NCBI RefSeq assembly: GCF_900101115.1
Contig: NZ_FNFU01000016.1
Location: 1 to 63,050 of the forward strand
Reading direction: 5' to 3'
DNA length: 63,050 nucleotides
Source: Cryobacterium psychrotolerans
GTDB lineage: Bacteria > Actinomycetota > Actinomycetes > Actinomycetales > Microbacteriaceae
The notes under the pieces were generated by a model. That model saw only the letters and a list, made by a program, of their open reading frames with translations, did not search any database and was not told the origin of the DNA. This document shows positions 11,402 to 19,390 of the stretch, one piece after another (position 1 is the stretch's first letter; every line of letters begins with the position of its first letter). Position numbers and translations under genes: made by a program.

Positions 11402-13749
11402 GCGCTCGGCGCCGACAGGCCGGTCACCCAGTGGCTCTCGGTCGGCACCGTGGCCGAGTCCGAGTCCGAAGCCGCCGCCGTGGCCGAGTCCGAGTCCGAG
11501 AGCGAAACCGGCACCGCGGCCGAGCCAGAACCCGGCGCCGCGGCAGCAGCGGACGTCAGGGCCTGCTCGTCCGACAGCGCGGCGGCCTGGATCGCGGTGA
11601 TCGCCACCGTGTTGACGATGTCCTGCACGAGCGCGCCACGGGAGAGGTCGTTGACCGGCTTCCGCAGGCCCTGCAACACGGGGCCGATCGCGACGGCTCC
11701 GGCGCTGCGCTGCACTGCCTTGTAGGTGTTGTTGCCGGTGTTGAGGTCGGGGAAGATGAAGACGGTGGCGCGGCCGGCCACGGCGGAACCGGGCATCTTC
11801 GTGGCCGCGACGGCGGCATCCGCTGCGGCGTCGTACTGGATCGGCCCCTCGACCGGCAGGTCGGGACGGCGTGCCCGCACGAGCGCGGTCGCGGCGCGCA
11901 CCTTCTCGACGTCGGCGCCCTCACCGGACTCGCCGGTCGAGTACGACAGCATCGCCACGCGCGGGTCGATCCCGAACTGCCTGGCCGTCTCCGACGCGGA
12001 GATGGCGATGTCGGCGAGCTGCTCCGCGGTGGGGTCGGGGATGACCGCGCAGTCGCCGTAGACGAGCACCCGGTCGGCGAGCGCCATCAGGAACACGCTC
12101 GAGACGACGGATACGTCCGGCCGGGTCTTGATGATCTGCAGGCCGGGCCGGATGGTGTGCGCCGTCGTGTGCCCCGCGCCGGAGACCATGCCGTCGGCCA
12201 GGCCGAGCTGCACCATCATGGTGCCGAAGTAGGAGACGTCGGTGACGACATCCCGCGCCTGCTCGAGCGTGACGCCCTTGTGCGCCCGCAACTTCACGTA
12301 GGCCTCGGCGAACTTCAGCCGGAGCACGTCGTCGAAGGGGCTCAGCACGTGCGCCTTGGAGATGTCCAGGCCGAGCCCGATCGCGCGGGAGCGCACCTCG
12401 AACTCTTCGCCGAGGATGGTCAGTTCCACGACGTCGCGGGCGAGCAGGGTCGCGGCGGCGCGCAGGATCCGGTCGTCGTCGCCCTCCGGCAGCACGATGT
12501 GCTTGCGGTTCTGCCGGGCCCGCTCGAGCAGGGTGTACTCGAACATGAGCGGGGTGACGACGTCGGCCCGGCTCACCTTCAGCCGGTCGAGCAGGGCGGA
12601 TGCGTCCACGTGCTTTTCGAACAGGGCCAACGCGGTGTCGTGCTTGCGCTGCGAGTCGGCGGCCAGCCGCCCGCGAGTGTGCGTGATCCGCAGCGCCGTC
12701 TCGTAGGAGCCCATGTCGGTGCGGATGATCGGCACCGAGGGCGCGAGGCCGTCGACGAGCCGCTCGATGACCTCCGGCAGCTCGAAGCCGCCATTCAGCA
12801 CGACGCCGGCGATCGACGGGAAGGTGGCGGAGGAGTTGGCCAGGAGCACGGCGAGCAGCACGTCGGCGCGGTCGCTCGGGATGACGACGACCGACCCCTC
12901 GATCAGGCGCGGCAGCACATTGGCCATCGACATCGCGGCGACGACGACGCCGAGCGCCTCGCGCGAGAGCATCTCCGGTGCCCCGGTGACCAGGGTGCCG
13001 TCGATGGCCTCCATGATGCTGCGCATGCTCGGCGCCACGAGGTACGGGTCTTCGGGGATGATCCAGACCGGCACGTCGCTGGCCCCGGTGGGGAGCAGGG
13101 CCGGGTCGACGGCGACCGAGCGCACGGCGGCGACGAGTTCGTCACTGCGGTCCGGGTCGGCGCGGTTGACGATCATGGCCAGGAGCGAAACGTGCTCGTC
13201 GCGGAGTTCGGCGAGTGCGACATCCGTCAGCTGGCGGATGTCTTCCGGCGAGCGCGGATCGCTCTGGCCGAGCCGTTCACCCTTGGCGAACTGCTCGCCC
13301 TGGTTGGGGCCGACGCGGCCGCCGAGCACGAGCAGCACCGGGGCGCCGAGGTTCGCGGCGATGCGGGCGTTGAAGGCGAGTTCGGTGGGGCTGCCGACAT
13401 CCGTGTAGTCGGAGCCGATCACGACGACGGCGTCGCACTGGGCCTCGACGGCCTTGTAGCGGGCCACGATCCGGGCGAGGGCCACCTCGGGGTTGGCGTG
13501 CACATCGTCGTAGGTGACGCCGACGCACTGCTCGTAGCTCAGCCCGGGCGCCGCGCCGGGGGCGGCACCGGCGGCGAGGTGGGCGCGAAGCAGTTCGAGC
13601 ACGTAGTCGGGCTCGTGGGACGACCGGGCGATCGGCCGGAAGACGGCGACCCGCTCGATCGAGTGCGAGAGCGTGTCGAGCACGCCCAGGGCGATGCTCG
13701 ACTTGCCGGTGTTCCCCTCCGCGGAGGTGATGTAGATGCTTCGTGCCAC
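11398..13749 (-). CDS. pta: phosphate acetyltransferase
   Basis: Transfers acetyl between CoA and phosphate. The 783-aa long-form Pta has an N-terminal DRTGG/BioD-like part (SAEGNTGKSS P-loop near residue 8), a central regulatory domain, and a C-terminal catalytic PTA_PTB domain (GDDDRILRAA through YGDCAVIPDPTAEQLADIA). The frame is open upstream into low-complexity sequence, but GTG at 13749 is the true start. The protein aligns from there, and TACTGT at 13761-13756 lies exactly 6 nt upstream, indicating a leaderless transcript. Followed by ackA with a 4-nt overlap. Confidence 0.93.
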   Translation of the reverse strand: MARSIYITSAEGNTGKSSIALGVLDTLSHSIERVAVFRPIARSSHEPDYVLELLRAHLAAGAAPGAAPGLSYEQCVGVTYDDVHANPEVALARIVARYKAVEAQCDAVVVIGSDYTDVGSPTELAFNARIAANLGAPVLLVLGGRVGPNQGEQFAKGERLGQSDPRSPEDIRQLTDVALAELRDEHVSLLAMIVNRADPDRSDELVAAVRSVAVDPALLPTGASDVPVWIIPEDPYLVAPSMRSIMEAIDGTLVTGAPEMLSREALGVVVAAMSMANVLPRLIEGSVVVIPSDRADVLLAVLLANSSATFPSIAGVVLNGGFELPEVIERLVDGLAPSVPIIRTDMGSYETALRITHTRGRLAADSQRKHDTALALFEKHVDASALLDRLKVSRADVVTPLMFEYTLLERARQNRKHIVLPEGDDDRILRAAATLLARDVVELTILGEEFEVRSRAIGLGLDISKAHVLSPFDDVLRLKFAEAYVKLRAHKGVTLEQARDVVTDVSYFGTMMVQLGLADGMVSGAGHTTAHTIRPGLQIIKTRPDVSVVSSVFLMALADRVLVYGDCAVIPDPTAEQLADIAISASETARQFGIDPRVAMLSYSTGESGEGADVEKVRAATALVRARRPDLPVEGPIQYDAAADAAVAATKMPGSAVAGRATVFIFPDLNTGNNTYKAVQRSAGAVAIGPVLQGLRKPVNDLSRGALVQDIVNTVAITAIQAAALSDEQALTSAAAAAPGSGSAAVPVSLSDSDSATAAASDSDSATVPTESHWVTGLSAPSA

Positions 13750-13755
13750 CCCTCT

Positions 13756-13761
13756 ACAGTA
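13756..13761 (-). promoter_or_regulatory. leaderless -10 hexamer of pta-ackA
   Basis: Minus-strand TACTGT (TANNNT) with six bases, AGAGGG, before the GTG start. Transcription would begin at or next to the start codon. This gives pta-ackA its own promoter downstream of xfp and the family 1 palindrome. Confidence 0.6.
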
Positions 13762-13817
13762 TCCGGCGCACGCGCTCGAGGCTGTCGGGCCCAAGCTCCG
13801 CCCGGGGCGCTGCGGTT

Positions 13818-13875
13818 TGAGTTGCGGAAAAAGTACCTTCAATTCGCCAACGAAGGTACTTTCTCCGCAACTCAG
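13818..13875. repeat. palindromic element, family 1, copy 2
   Basis: Arms TGAGTTGCGGAAAAAGTACC and GGTACTTTCTCCGCAACTCA, about 23 bp each, with a 10-nt loop. It lies between xfp and pta, both minus strand. It differs from copy 1 mainly in the loop and in one arm position (GAGAAAG/GAAAAAG). Confidence 0.85.
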
Positions 13876-13886
13876 CGCGGGATCAA

Positions 13887-13933
13887 GAGGGAGGGAGGGA
13901 GGGAGGGAGGGAGGGAGGGAGGGAGGGAGGGAG
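13887..13933. repeat. GAGG microsatellite after xfp
   Basis: About eleven tandem GAGG units sit 10 nt downstream of the xfp stop. The plus strand has many GGG runs 1 nt apart, so it can form G-quadruplexes and is prone to slippage. It is in the 3' untranslated part of the xfp mRNA, as a CCTC run. Confidence 0.85.
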
Positions 13934-13942
13934 AGCGCCAGG

Positions 13943-16474
13943 CTAGGTGTTGTCCCCGCCCGTGGCATCGGACGTGCCCGCGGCCTCTGAGCCGGCGCCT
14001 TGCCAGGTCCACTCGGTGACTTCGGGGATGTCTTCGCCGAAGTCGCGGGTGTACTGCGTGGCGCGGAGGCGGGCATCCTCCATGTCCTGCCGGAGCATCC
14101 CGGCGCGGGCGCCGAGCCCCGGCACCCGGTCGATCACGTCGATGACCAGGTGGTAGCGGTCGAGGTCGTTGAGCATGACCATGTCGAACGGGGTCGTGGT
14201 CGTGCCCTTCTCCTTGTACCCGCGCGCATGCAGGTTGTCGTGCCCGGTGCGGCGGTAGGTGAGCCGGTGGATCAGCCACGGGTAGCCGTGGTAGGCGAAG
14301 ATGATCGGCTTGTCGGTGGTGAAGATGGAGTCGAACTCGCGGTCGCTCATCCCGTGCGGATGCTCGCTCTCCGACTGGAGCACCATCAGGTCGACGACGT
14401 TGACGACGCGCACCTTGAGCTCGGGCATCCGTTCGCGCAGGATGGATGCGGCGGCGAGCACCTCGAGGGTCGGCACGTCGCCGGCGGCGGCGAGCACGAC
14501 ATCCGGCTCGGACCCCGGCTCTTCGGTGCCGGCCCAGTCGAAGATGCCGGCGCCGCGGCTGCAGTGCGCGATCGCCTGGTCCATGGTCAGCCAGTTCGGG
14601 CCGGGTTGCTTGCCGGCGACGACGACGTTGACGTAGTCGACGCTGCGCAGGCAGTGGTCGTAGGTGGAGAGCAGGGTGTTCGCGTCGAACGGGAAATAGA
14701 CGCGCACGACATCCGAACTCTTGTTGACTACGTGGTCGACGAAGCCGGGGTCCTGGTGCGAGAAGCCGTTGTGGTCCTGGCGCCAGACGTGCGAGCTGAG
14801 CAGGTAGTTCAGGCTCGACACCGGGCGGCGCCACGGGATCTCGCGGCTGACCCCCAGCCACTTCGCGTGCTGGTTGAACATCGAGTCGATGATGTGGATG
14901 AAGGCCTCGTAGCAGTTGAACAGGCCGTGGCGCCCGGTGAGCAGGTAGCCCTCGAGCCAGCCCTGGCACTGGTGCTCGCTGAGCATCTCCATCACCCGGC
15001 CGGCGCGGGCCAGGTTCGTGTCGCCGGGCAGCAGCTGCGCGCCCCACTGCTTGTCTGTCGCCTCGTAGACCGCCGGCGCGAGACGGTTCGACGCCGTCTC
15101 ATCCGGCCCGAAGATGCGGAAGTTGTCGGGATTGTCACGGATGACGTCGGCCAGCCAGGTGCCGAGCACCCGGGTGGCCTCGCCGACGGTCGCGCCCGGC
15201 GAGGGCACGTCGACGGCGTAGTCGCGGAAGTCCGGCAAGCGCAGGTCGCGGCGGAGCACGCCGCCGTTGGCGACCGGGTTCGCGCTCATCCGCAGGTCGC
15301 CGCCGGGAGCATGGGCCGTGATCTCTGCGCTCGGCGCCCCGGACTCGTCGAAGAGTTCCTCCGGGCGGTAGGAGGCCATCCAGTTTTCCAGCAGCGCGGT
15401 GTGCGCCTCGGTGTCGCGGGCGTTGGCGAGCGGCACCTGGTGCGCCCGCCACGTGCCCTCGACCTGCACGCCATCGATGACGGGCGGGCAGGTCCAGCCC
15501 TTCGGCGTGCGCAGGATGATCATGGGCCAGCGCGGACGTTCGGTGTCGCCGGCCGCGGCGCGAAGCTTGATCGCGGCGATCTCGTTGAGCACCAGGTCGA
15601 GGGTCTGCGCCATCCGCTGGTGCACGATCATCGGGTCTTCGCCGTCGAAGCCGCCGGAGACGATGTGCGGCTGGTGCCCGTAGCCGCGCATCAGCTCGAG
15701 CAGCTCCGACTCGGGGATGCGGGCGAGCACGGTGGGGTTGGCGATCTTGTAGCCGTTGAGGTGAAGGATCGGCAGCACGACGCCGTCCTGCAGCGGGTTG
15801 ACGAACTTGTTCGAGTGCCAGCTGGTGGCCAGCGGCCCGGTCTCGGCCTCGCCGTCGCCGACTACGGCGGCGACGAGCAAATCCGGGTTGTCGAAGGCCG
15901 CGCCATACGCGTGGCTGAGGGCGTAGCCGAGCTCGCCGCCCTCGTGGATCGAACCCGGCGTCTCCGGCGCGACGTGGCTCGGGATGCCGCCGGGGAAGGA
16001 GAACTGCCGGAACAGCCGCCGCATCCCGTCGACGCTCTGGTCGATGTCGGAGTACACCTCGGAGTAGGTGCCGTCGAGCCAGGCGCTCGCGACCAGGCCG
16101 GGGCCGCCGTGGCCGGGGCCGGTGACGTAGAGGGTGCTCTGGCTGCGCTCCCGGATGACCCGGTTCAGGTGCGCGTAGAGGAAGTTGAGGCCGGGGGTCG
16201 TGCCCCAGTGCCCGACCAGGCGACGTTTGACGTGTGCCGCGGTGAGCGGCTCACGCAGCAGCGGGTTGTCGAGCAGGTAGATCTGGCCGACCGAGAGGTA
16301 GTTGGCGGCCCGCCAGAACGCGTCGAGGCCGGCGAGCGCCGCGTCGTCGAGGGGCGCCGGCTGCCGGGTCGGCCAGGGGGTGGAAGCTGGGGCGGAAGCG
16401 CCGCGGGTTCCGGGGGTTCCGGGGGCGGAAGCGCCGGGGGAAGGCGGGGTGGAAGCTGTGAACGGGGAAGACAT
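13943..16474 (-). CDS. xfp: phosphoketolase (xylulose-5-P/fructose-6-P)
   Basis: Thiamine-diphosphate enzyme that cleaves xylulose-5-phosphate (and usually fructose-6-phosphate) with phosphate into acetyl phosphate and glyceraldehyde-3-P (erythrose-4-P). The 843-aa protein shows [24 protein letters not shown], and the ThDP motif [19 protein letters not shown], with typical length. Its Pro/Ala-rich N-terminus is variable. ATG at 16474 is chosen over the in-frame ATG at 16498 because GAAGGGA lies 5 nt upstream of the former and nothing before the latter. With pta-ackA downstream it forms an acetyl-phosphate module; with xylAB elsewhere in the window it could handle pentoses. Confidence 0.95.
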   Translation of the reverse strand: MSSPFTASTPPSPGASAPGTPGTRGASAPASTPWPTRQPAPLDDAALAGLDAFWRAANYLSVGQIYLLDNPLLREPLTAAHVKRRLVGHWGTTPGLNFLYAHLNRVIRERSQSTLYVTGPGHGGPGLVASAWLDGTYSEVYSDIDQSVDGMRRLFRQFSFPGGIPSHVAPETPGSIHEGGELGYALSHAYGAAFDNPDLLVAAVVGDGEAETGPLATSWHSNKFVNPLQDGVVLPILHLNGYKIANPTVLARIPESELLELMRGYGHQPHIVSGGFDGEDPMIVHQRMAQTLDLVLNEIAAIKLRAAAGDTERPRWPMIILRTPKGWTCPPVIDGVQVEGTWRAHQVPLANARDTEAHTALLENWMASYRPEELFDESGAPSAEITAHAPGGDLRMSANPVANGGVLRRDLRLPDFRDYAVDVPSPGATVGEATRVLGTWLADVIRDNPDNFRIFGPDETASNRLAPAVYEATDKQWGAQLLPGDTNLARAGRVMEMLSEHQCQGWLEGYLLTGRHGLFNCYEAFIHIIDSMFNQHAKWLGVSREIPWRRPVSSLNYLLSSHVWRQDHNGFSHQDPGFVDHVVNKSSDVVRVYFPFDANTLLSTYDHCLRSVDYVNVVVAGKQPGPNWLTMDQAIAHCSRGAGIFDWAGTEEPGSEPDVVLAAAGDVPTLEVLAAASILRERMPELKVRVVNVVDLMVLQSESEHPHGMSDREFDSIFTTDKPIIFAYHGYPWLIHRLTYRRTGHDNLHARGYKEKGTTTTPFDMVMLNDLDRYHLVIDVIDRVPGLGARAGMLRQDMEDARLRATQYTRDFGEDIPEVTEWTWQGAGSEAAGTSDATGGDNT

Positions 16475-16561
16475 GGAGTCCCTTCGGCCATCGTGCAACG
16501 CGTGAGCCCTGCCCCGCCATCCTAGGGACGACCCTGCCCGGCGGGAAAGGGCGCGCGTCGG

Positions 16562-17359
16562 TCAGACGGAGACGTCCCGGCGGTTCAGCCCCACCACGGC
16601 GAGCGCGACGAGCAGGGCGCTGAGGCCGGCCAGCAGGGCGAACCCTCCCCAGTCGACCCCGTTGATCAGCGGCTGGTTGCCGTAGGCCCAGTGGTACGGG
16701 GAGAGCGTGTGCATCCATTCGAGGTTGTCGTCCTGGTTGCCGAGGGCGTTGAGCGTGTAGCCGAGCACCGCGACGGCGGCCCCCGCGACGAGCGCCGGCA
16801 CGCGGCGACCGGTCCATGCCCCCACGCACAGCGCCATCGTGCCGGGCAGCAGGGCCAGCGCGGCAAAGATGACGGATGTCTCCAGCGCGTTGCCGACGTC
16901 GATGCCGAGATCCGATGGGCCGTTGAGCGCCAGCACGAGGGCGAGGGTGACGCCGGCGAGGATGATCACCTTGAGGGTCATCGCCAGGGCCCGCTCGAGC
17001 ACGACCCGGCTGCGGGAGACCGCGTGGGCCAGGGTGAGTTCGAGCCGGCCGGCCTCCTCGTCGCCGCCGACGGCCTGTCCGCCCCAGCCGACCGCCGCGA
17101 TGGTCAGGAACGCGAACCCCAGCAGGCCGTAAATCGTGGCCTGGACGTAGCCCGGGCCGGAGGCCATGAGGTCGTAATTCAGGGCCTTGATCAGGGCCTG
17201 CGGCATGCTTTCGATGACCTGGGCGATGCTCGCGTCGCCGAACGAGCGGTGCAGCGGCAGGTAGACGAGCGTCGTGCCGGCGATGGCCGCAGCCCAGCCG
17301 ACAAGCCCGGGCCAGGTGTCCCTGGCCACCTTGGCGAAGAGGGGCAGGGAGCTAGACAT
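16562..17359 (-). CDS. ABC-2 type exporter permease
   Basis: A 265-aa integral membrane protein with about six hydrophobic segments (for example GLVGWAAAIAGTTLVYLPL, ALLPGTMALCVGAW, LVAGAAVAVLGYTL, LLAGLSALLVALAVVGL). Its start ATG (17359) overlaps the last 8 nt of the ATPase gene, so the two are co-translated. It partners that ATPase in an ABC exporter; actinobacterial homologues are annotated as drug or polyketide exporters, but the substrate cannot be read from sequence. Confidence 0.85.
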   Translation of the reverse strand: MSSSLPLFAKVARDTWPGLVGWAAAIAGTTLVYLPLHRSFGDASIAQVIESMPQALIKALNYDLMASGPGYVQATIYGLLGFAFLTIAAVGWGGQAVGGDEEAGRLELTLAHAVSRSRVVLERALAMTLKVIILAGVTLALVLALNGPSDLGIDVGNALETSVIFAALALLPGTMALCVGAWTGRRVPALVAGAAVAVLGYTLNALGNQDDNLEWMHTLSPYHWAYGNQPLINGVDWGGFALLAGLSALLVALAVVGLNRRDVSV

Positions 17360-18431
17360 GGCCCGCGCGGTCCGACGTCGGGGGTTCGGTCGGGGGTTCG
17401 GTGTCCGACTCCGCATAGAGAGTCAGCACGGCCTCCTCGAGGTTGGGTTCCTCGATCACGAGGTCCTGCAGCGGCAGCCCGGCGACGGCGGCCACGAACG
17501 GCCCGACCGCCCCGACCGCCCCGCTGAGGGTTGCCCGGCACTCGATGACCGGGCCGGTTTCCGCGCCGGTTTCCGCGCCGGTTCCCGCGCCGGTTCCCGG
17601 GCGGGTTCCCGGGCGGGTTTCCGGGCGGGTTTCCGGGCCGGGGGAAAGCCGGCGGGTGTCCAGACGACCGACGCCGGGGATCCCGGCCACGCGCAGGGCG
17701 ACCTCCGTCTCCGACAGCCCGACGGTGACGATCCGCGCGTGGCGGACGGCGGACTCCCGCAGTTCGGCCACGGTGGCGGTCTTCACGACACTGCCCTGGC
17801 GGAGGATGGCCACCGAGTCGGCGGCATCCTGCACCTCGCTCAGCACGTGCGAACTGAGGAATATGGTCTGGCCGTTGGCGGTGGCTTCGCGGGCCATGGC
17901 CTGGAACTGCTGCTGCACCAGCGGGTCGAGGCCGCTGGTGGGCTCGTCGAGAACGAGCAGCCGCGGGCGGTGCATGAAGGCCTGGATCAGGCTGAGCTTC
18001 TGCTTGTTGCCCTTGGACAGCCGGCGCACGCGCTCGTCGAGGTCGAGCCCGAGGGTCGCCGCCAGCTCGTCGATGCGGCCGGGCTCCACCGGGCCGCTGA
18101 TCGACGCGAAGTCGTTCAGCAGCCTTCTGGCGGTGAGCCCGCTCTGCAGGTGAAGCTCCCCGGGGAGGAAGCCGATCCGGCTGCGGAGGTCCGACCCTCC
18201 CGCGCGCGGCGAGACGTCGAGCACGCGGATCTCGCCCGACGTCGGACGGATGATGTCCAGCAGCAGCCGCATCAGGGTGGTCTTGCCCGCCCCGTTGGGG
18301 CCGATCACGCCGAAGACGCAGCCGGTCGGAATGGCCAGGTCGATGCCCGCCAGCGCGACGGTGCGGCCGAAGCGTTTCACCAGGCCTCGGGTCTCGACGG
18401 CGTAGTCGCCGGAGGATGTCGGGAGAGTCAC
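17352..18431 (-). CDS. ABC-2 exporter ATP-binding protein
   Basis: In 359 aa: Walker A GPNGAGKTT (44-52), signature LSKGNKQKLSL, Walker B LLVLDEPTSGLDP, and switch His in SSHVLSEV, a DrrA-like exporter ATPase. After the core is a DUF4162-like tail interrupted by a run of alternating P/G-E/G-T-R/G residues (about 268-292) encoded by roughly seven 12-bp direct repeats at 17557-17643. The GTG start at 18431 lacks a ribosome site but has CATGAT 6 nt upstream (leaderless pattern). Confidence 0.9.
   Translation of the reverse strand: MTLPTSSGDYAVETRGLVKRFGRTVALAGIDLAIPTGCVFGVIGPNGAGKTTLMRLLLDIIRPTSGEIRVLDVSPRAGGSDLRSRIGFLPGELHLQSGLTARRLLNDFASISGPVEPGRIDELAATLGLDLDERVRRLSKGNKQKLSLIQAFMHRPRLLVLDEPTSGLDPLVQQQFQAMAREATANGQTIFLSSHVLSEVQDAADSVAILRQGSVVKTATVAELRESAVRHARIVTVGLSETEVALRVAGIPGVGRLDTRRLSPGPETRPETRPGTRPGTGAGTGAETGAETGPVIECRATLSGAVGAVGPFVAAVAGLPLQDLVIEEPNLEEAVLTLYAESDTEPPTEPPTSDRAGHV
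17557..17643. repeat. 12-bp tandem repeat in ABC ATPase gene
   Basis: About seven copies of a 12-bp unit of the form GGTTTCCGCGCC / GGTTCCCGGGCG run in tandem. The length is a multiple of three, so the frame is kept. It adds a Thr/Gly/Pro-rich linker near the C-terminus, likely by slippage expansion. Confidence 0.85.
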
Positions 18432-18480
18432 GCCGACATCATGACACCGGCGCTGGCGGGCCAGAAGGGCACAAAAATGA

Positions 18481-18565
18481 CTCCTCGCGCACCCACCAGA
18501 GCCCAGTTACCCTTGCTACGTTTCCGTCCTGGGGGAGTTGGCTGAGATAGCGCCACGCGAGGAGC
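18481..18565 (-). ncRNA. ffs: signal recognition particle RNA (small bacterial type)
   Basis: The minus strand carries the conserved domain IV core: CCCCCAGGACGGAAACGTAG followed by CAAGGGTAAC, with the GGAA tetraloop region and AGCA internal loop. The ends pair perfectly over 9 bp (CTCCTCGCG at 18481 with CGCGAGGAG at 18556), closing a single long hairpin. A T-run (TCATTTTTGTG) follows the 3' end and fits termination. Length of about 85 nt matches the 4.5S-like form, which lacks an Alu domain. It lies 50 nt upstream of the ABC ATPase start. Confidence 0.88.
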
Positions 18566-18881
18566 CGCCCTTAGTTTAGGCGGGACAAGCGCGGCAGCCC
18601 AAACCGGGCGCGCGTGCCGGCGGTCGCGACGTGCGAGTTCGGCCTGCGGTGCGGCATCCGCGGGGGGCGCGTGGGGCTTGCGCGAGGCTCGCGTGCGGCC
18701 CTCGCGTGGCTCGCGTGCGGCCTGCGCGGGGCTCGCGTGCGGCTTTCAGGGGCCCCGGGACGGCCCTCGAGGAGCTCCGGGACGGCCAAACGAACCGGCG
18801 CGGCGGCATGCGGCGGAAACGGCCTCCGGAAACAGGTAAGATTCTCTGGTGCCGTTCCTCTCTCCGAGGATCGGCCGGCCA
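18566..18881. other. gap between ffs and tRNA-Ser
   Basis: No protein gene is supported; codon statistics and motifs give nothing recognisable. Around 18675-18745 the motif GCTCGCGTGCGGC repeats degenerately three to four times. TAAGAT at 18837-18842 on the plus strand, 40 nt before the tRNA, is a plausible -10, but the -35 position is weak. The ffs promoter should lie near 18570-18610; no clear match. Confidence 0.5.
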
Positions 18882-18969
18882 GGAGAATTCGCCTAGTGGC
18901 CTATGGCGCACGCTTGGAAAGCGTGTTGGGTGAAAGCCCTCGGGGGTTCGAATCCCCCATTCTCCGCCA
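18882..18969 (+). tRNA. tRNA-Ser(GGA)
   Basis: Class II tRNA. Acceptor GGAGAAT/ATTCTCC, anticodon stem-loop CACGC-TTGGAAA-GCGTG giving anticodon GGA, a long variable arm (TTGGGTGAAAGCCCTC), T arm GGGGG-TTCGAAT-CCCCC, discriminator G at 18966 and an encoded CCA (18967-18969). It reads UCC/UCU. Three tandem copies of a tRNA-Ser 3' half follow directly. Confidence 0.96.
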
Positions 18970-19170
18970 AAGCAAATGCGTGTTGGGTGAAAGCACAGCG
19001 CCCACTCGCGGGGTTCGAATCCCCCACTCTCCACCAAAGCACATGCGTGTTGGGTGAAAGCACAGCGCCCACTCGCGGGGTTCGAATCCCCCACTCTCCA
19101 CCAAAGCACATGCGTGTTGGGTGAAAGCACAGCGCCCACTCGCGGGGTTCGAATCCCCCACTCTCCACCA
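18970..19170 (+). repeat. three tandem 67-bp tRNA-Ser 3'-half repeats
   Basis: Units at 18970-19036, 19037-19103 and 19104-19170 are each exactly 67 bp and nearly identical (the first has GCAAATGCG, the others GCACATGCG). Each begins AAGCA(A/C)ATGCGTG, continues with a variable-arm-like GTTGGGTGAAAGCACAGCGC, a perfect T arm (GGGG-TTCGAAT-CCCC), an acceptor 3' strand CCACTCTCC and ACCA ending in CCA. They lack the 5' half, so none folds as a tRNA. The CCACTCTCC acceptor does not pair with the preceding tRNA's GGAGAAT, so the source was probably another tRNA-Ser. They resemble in layout the repeats after E. coli tyrT. Confidence 0.93.
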
Positions 19171-19179
19171 CGTAGTCCC

Positions 19180-19240
19180 CGCGAAACTGCAGTTGTGCGC
19201 GCTAAAACACGCTGAGAACGCGCACAACTGCGGTTTCGCG
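19180..19240. repeat. palindromic element, family 4, copy 1
   Basis: Arms GCGAAACTGCAGTTGTGCGC and GCGCACAACTGCGGTTTCGC, pairing at about 20 of 21 positions, with a 19-nt loop. It starts 10 nt after the last tRNA-derived repeat and could end that transcript as a hairpin. The same arms recur at 43321. Confidence 0.85.
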
Positions 19241-19263
19241 GCGGGTGGGACGGCCGCGCCACG

Positions 19264-19321
19264 TTGAGTTGCGGAGAAAGCACCTTCGTTGGCGCGGGGA
19301 AGGTACTTTGTCCGCGACTCA
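19264..19321. repeat. palindromic element, family 1, copy 3
   Basis: TTGAGTTGCGGAGAAAGCAC on the left faces GGTACTTTGTCCGCGACTCA on the right. It lies 24 nt after a family 4 element and about 70 nt before the MoeB-like gene, so two different palindromes sit side by side between the tRNA repeats and the next gene. Confidence 0.85.
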
Positions 19322-19390
19322 GTTGCCGGCGGAGGCAAATGGCGGGCGGGCGATCGGGCAGGCCCCAGCCGCACGCCGTAGCGTGGGGGT

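Noticed and set aside
13750..14076. N-terminal extension of Pta (PSLPPSLPPSLP region)
   Set aside because: It is the translated GAGG microsatellite and palindrome; the family start and the -10 hexamer place initiation at 13749.
18970..19170. CRISPR array or integrated genetic element at tRNA-Ser
   Set aside because: The units are contiguous with no spacers, and no integrase, cas gene or cargo is present; the sequence is tRNA-derived.
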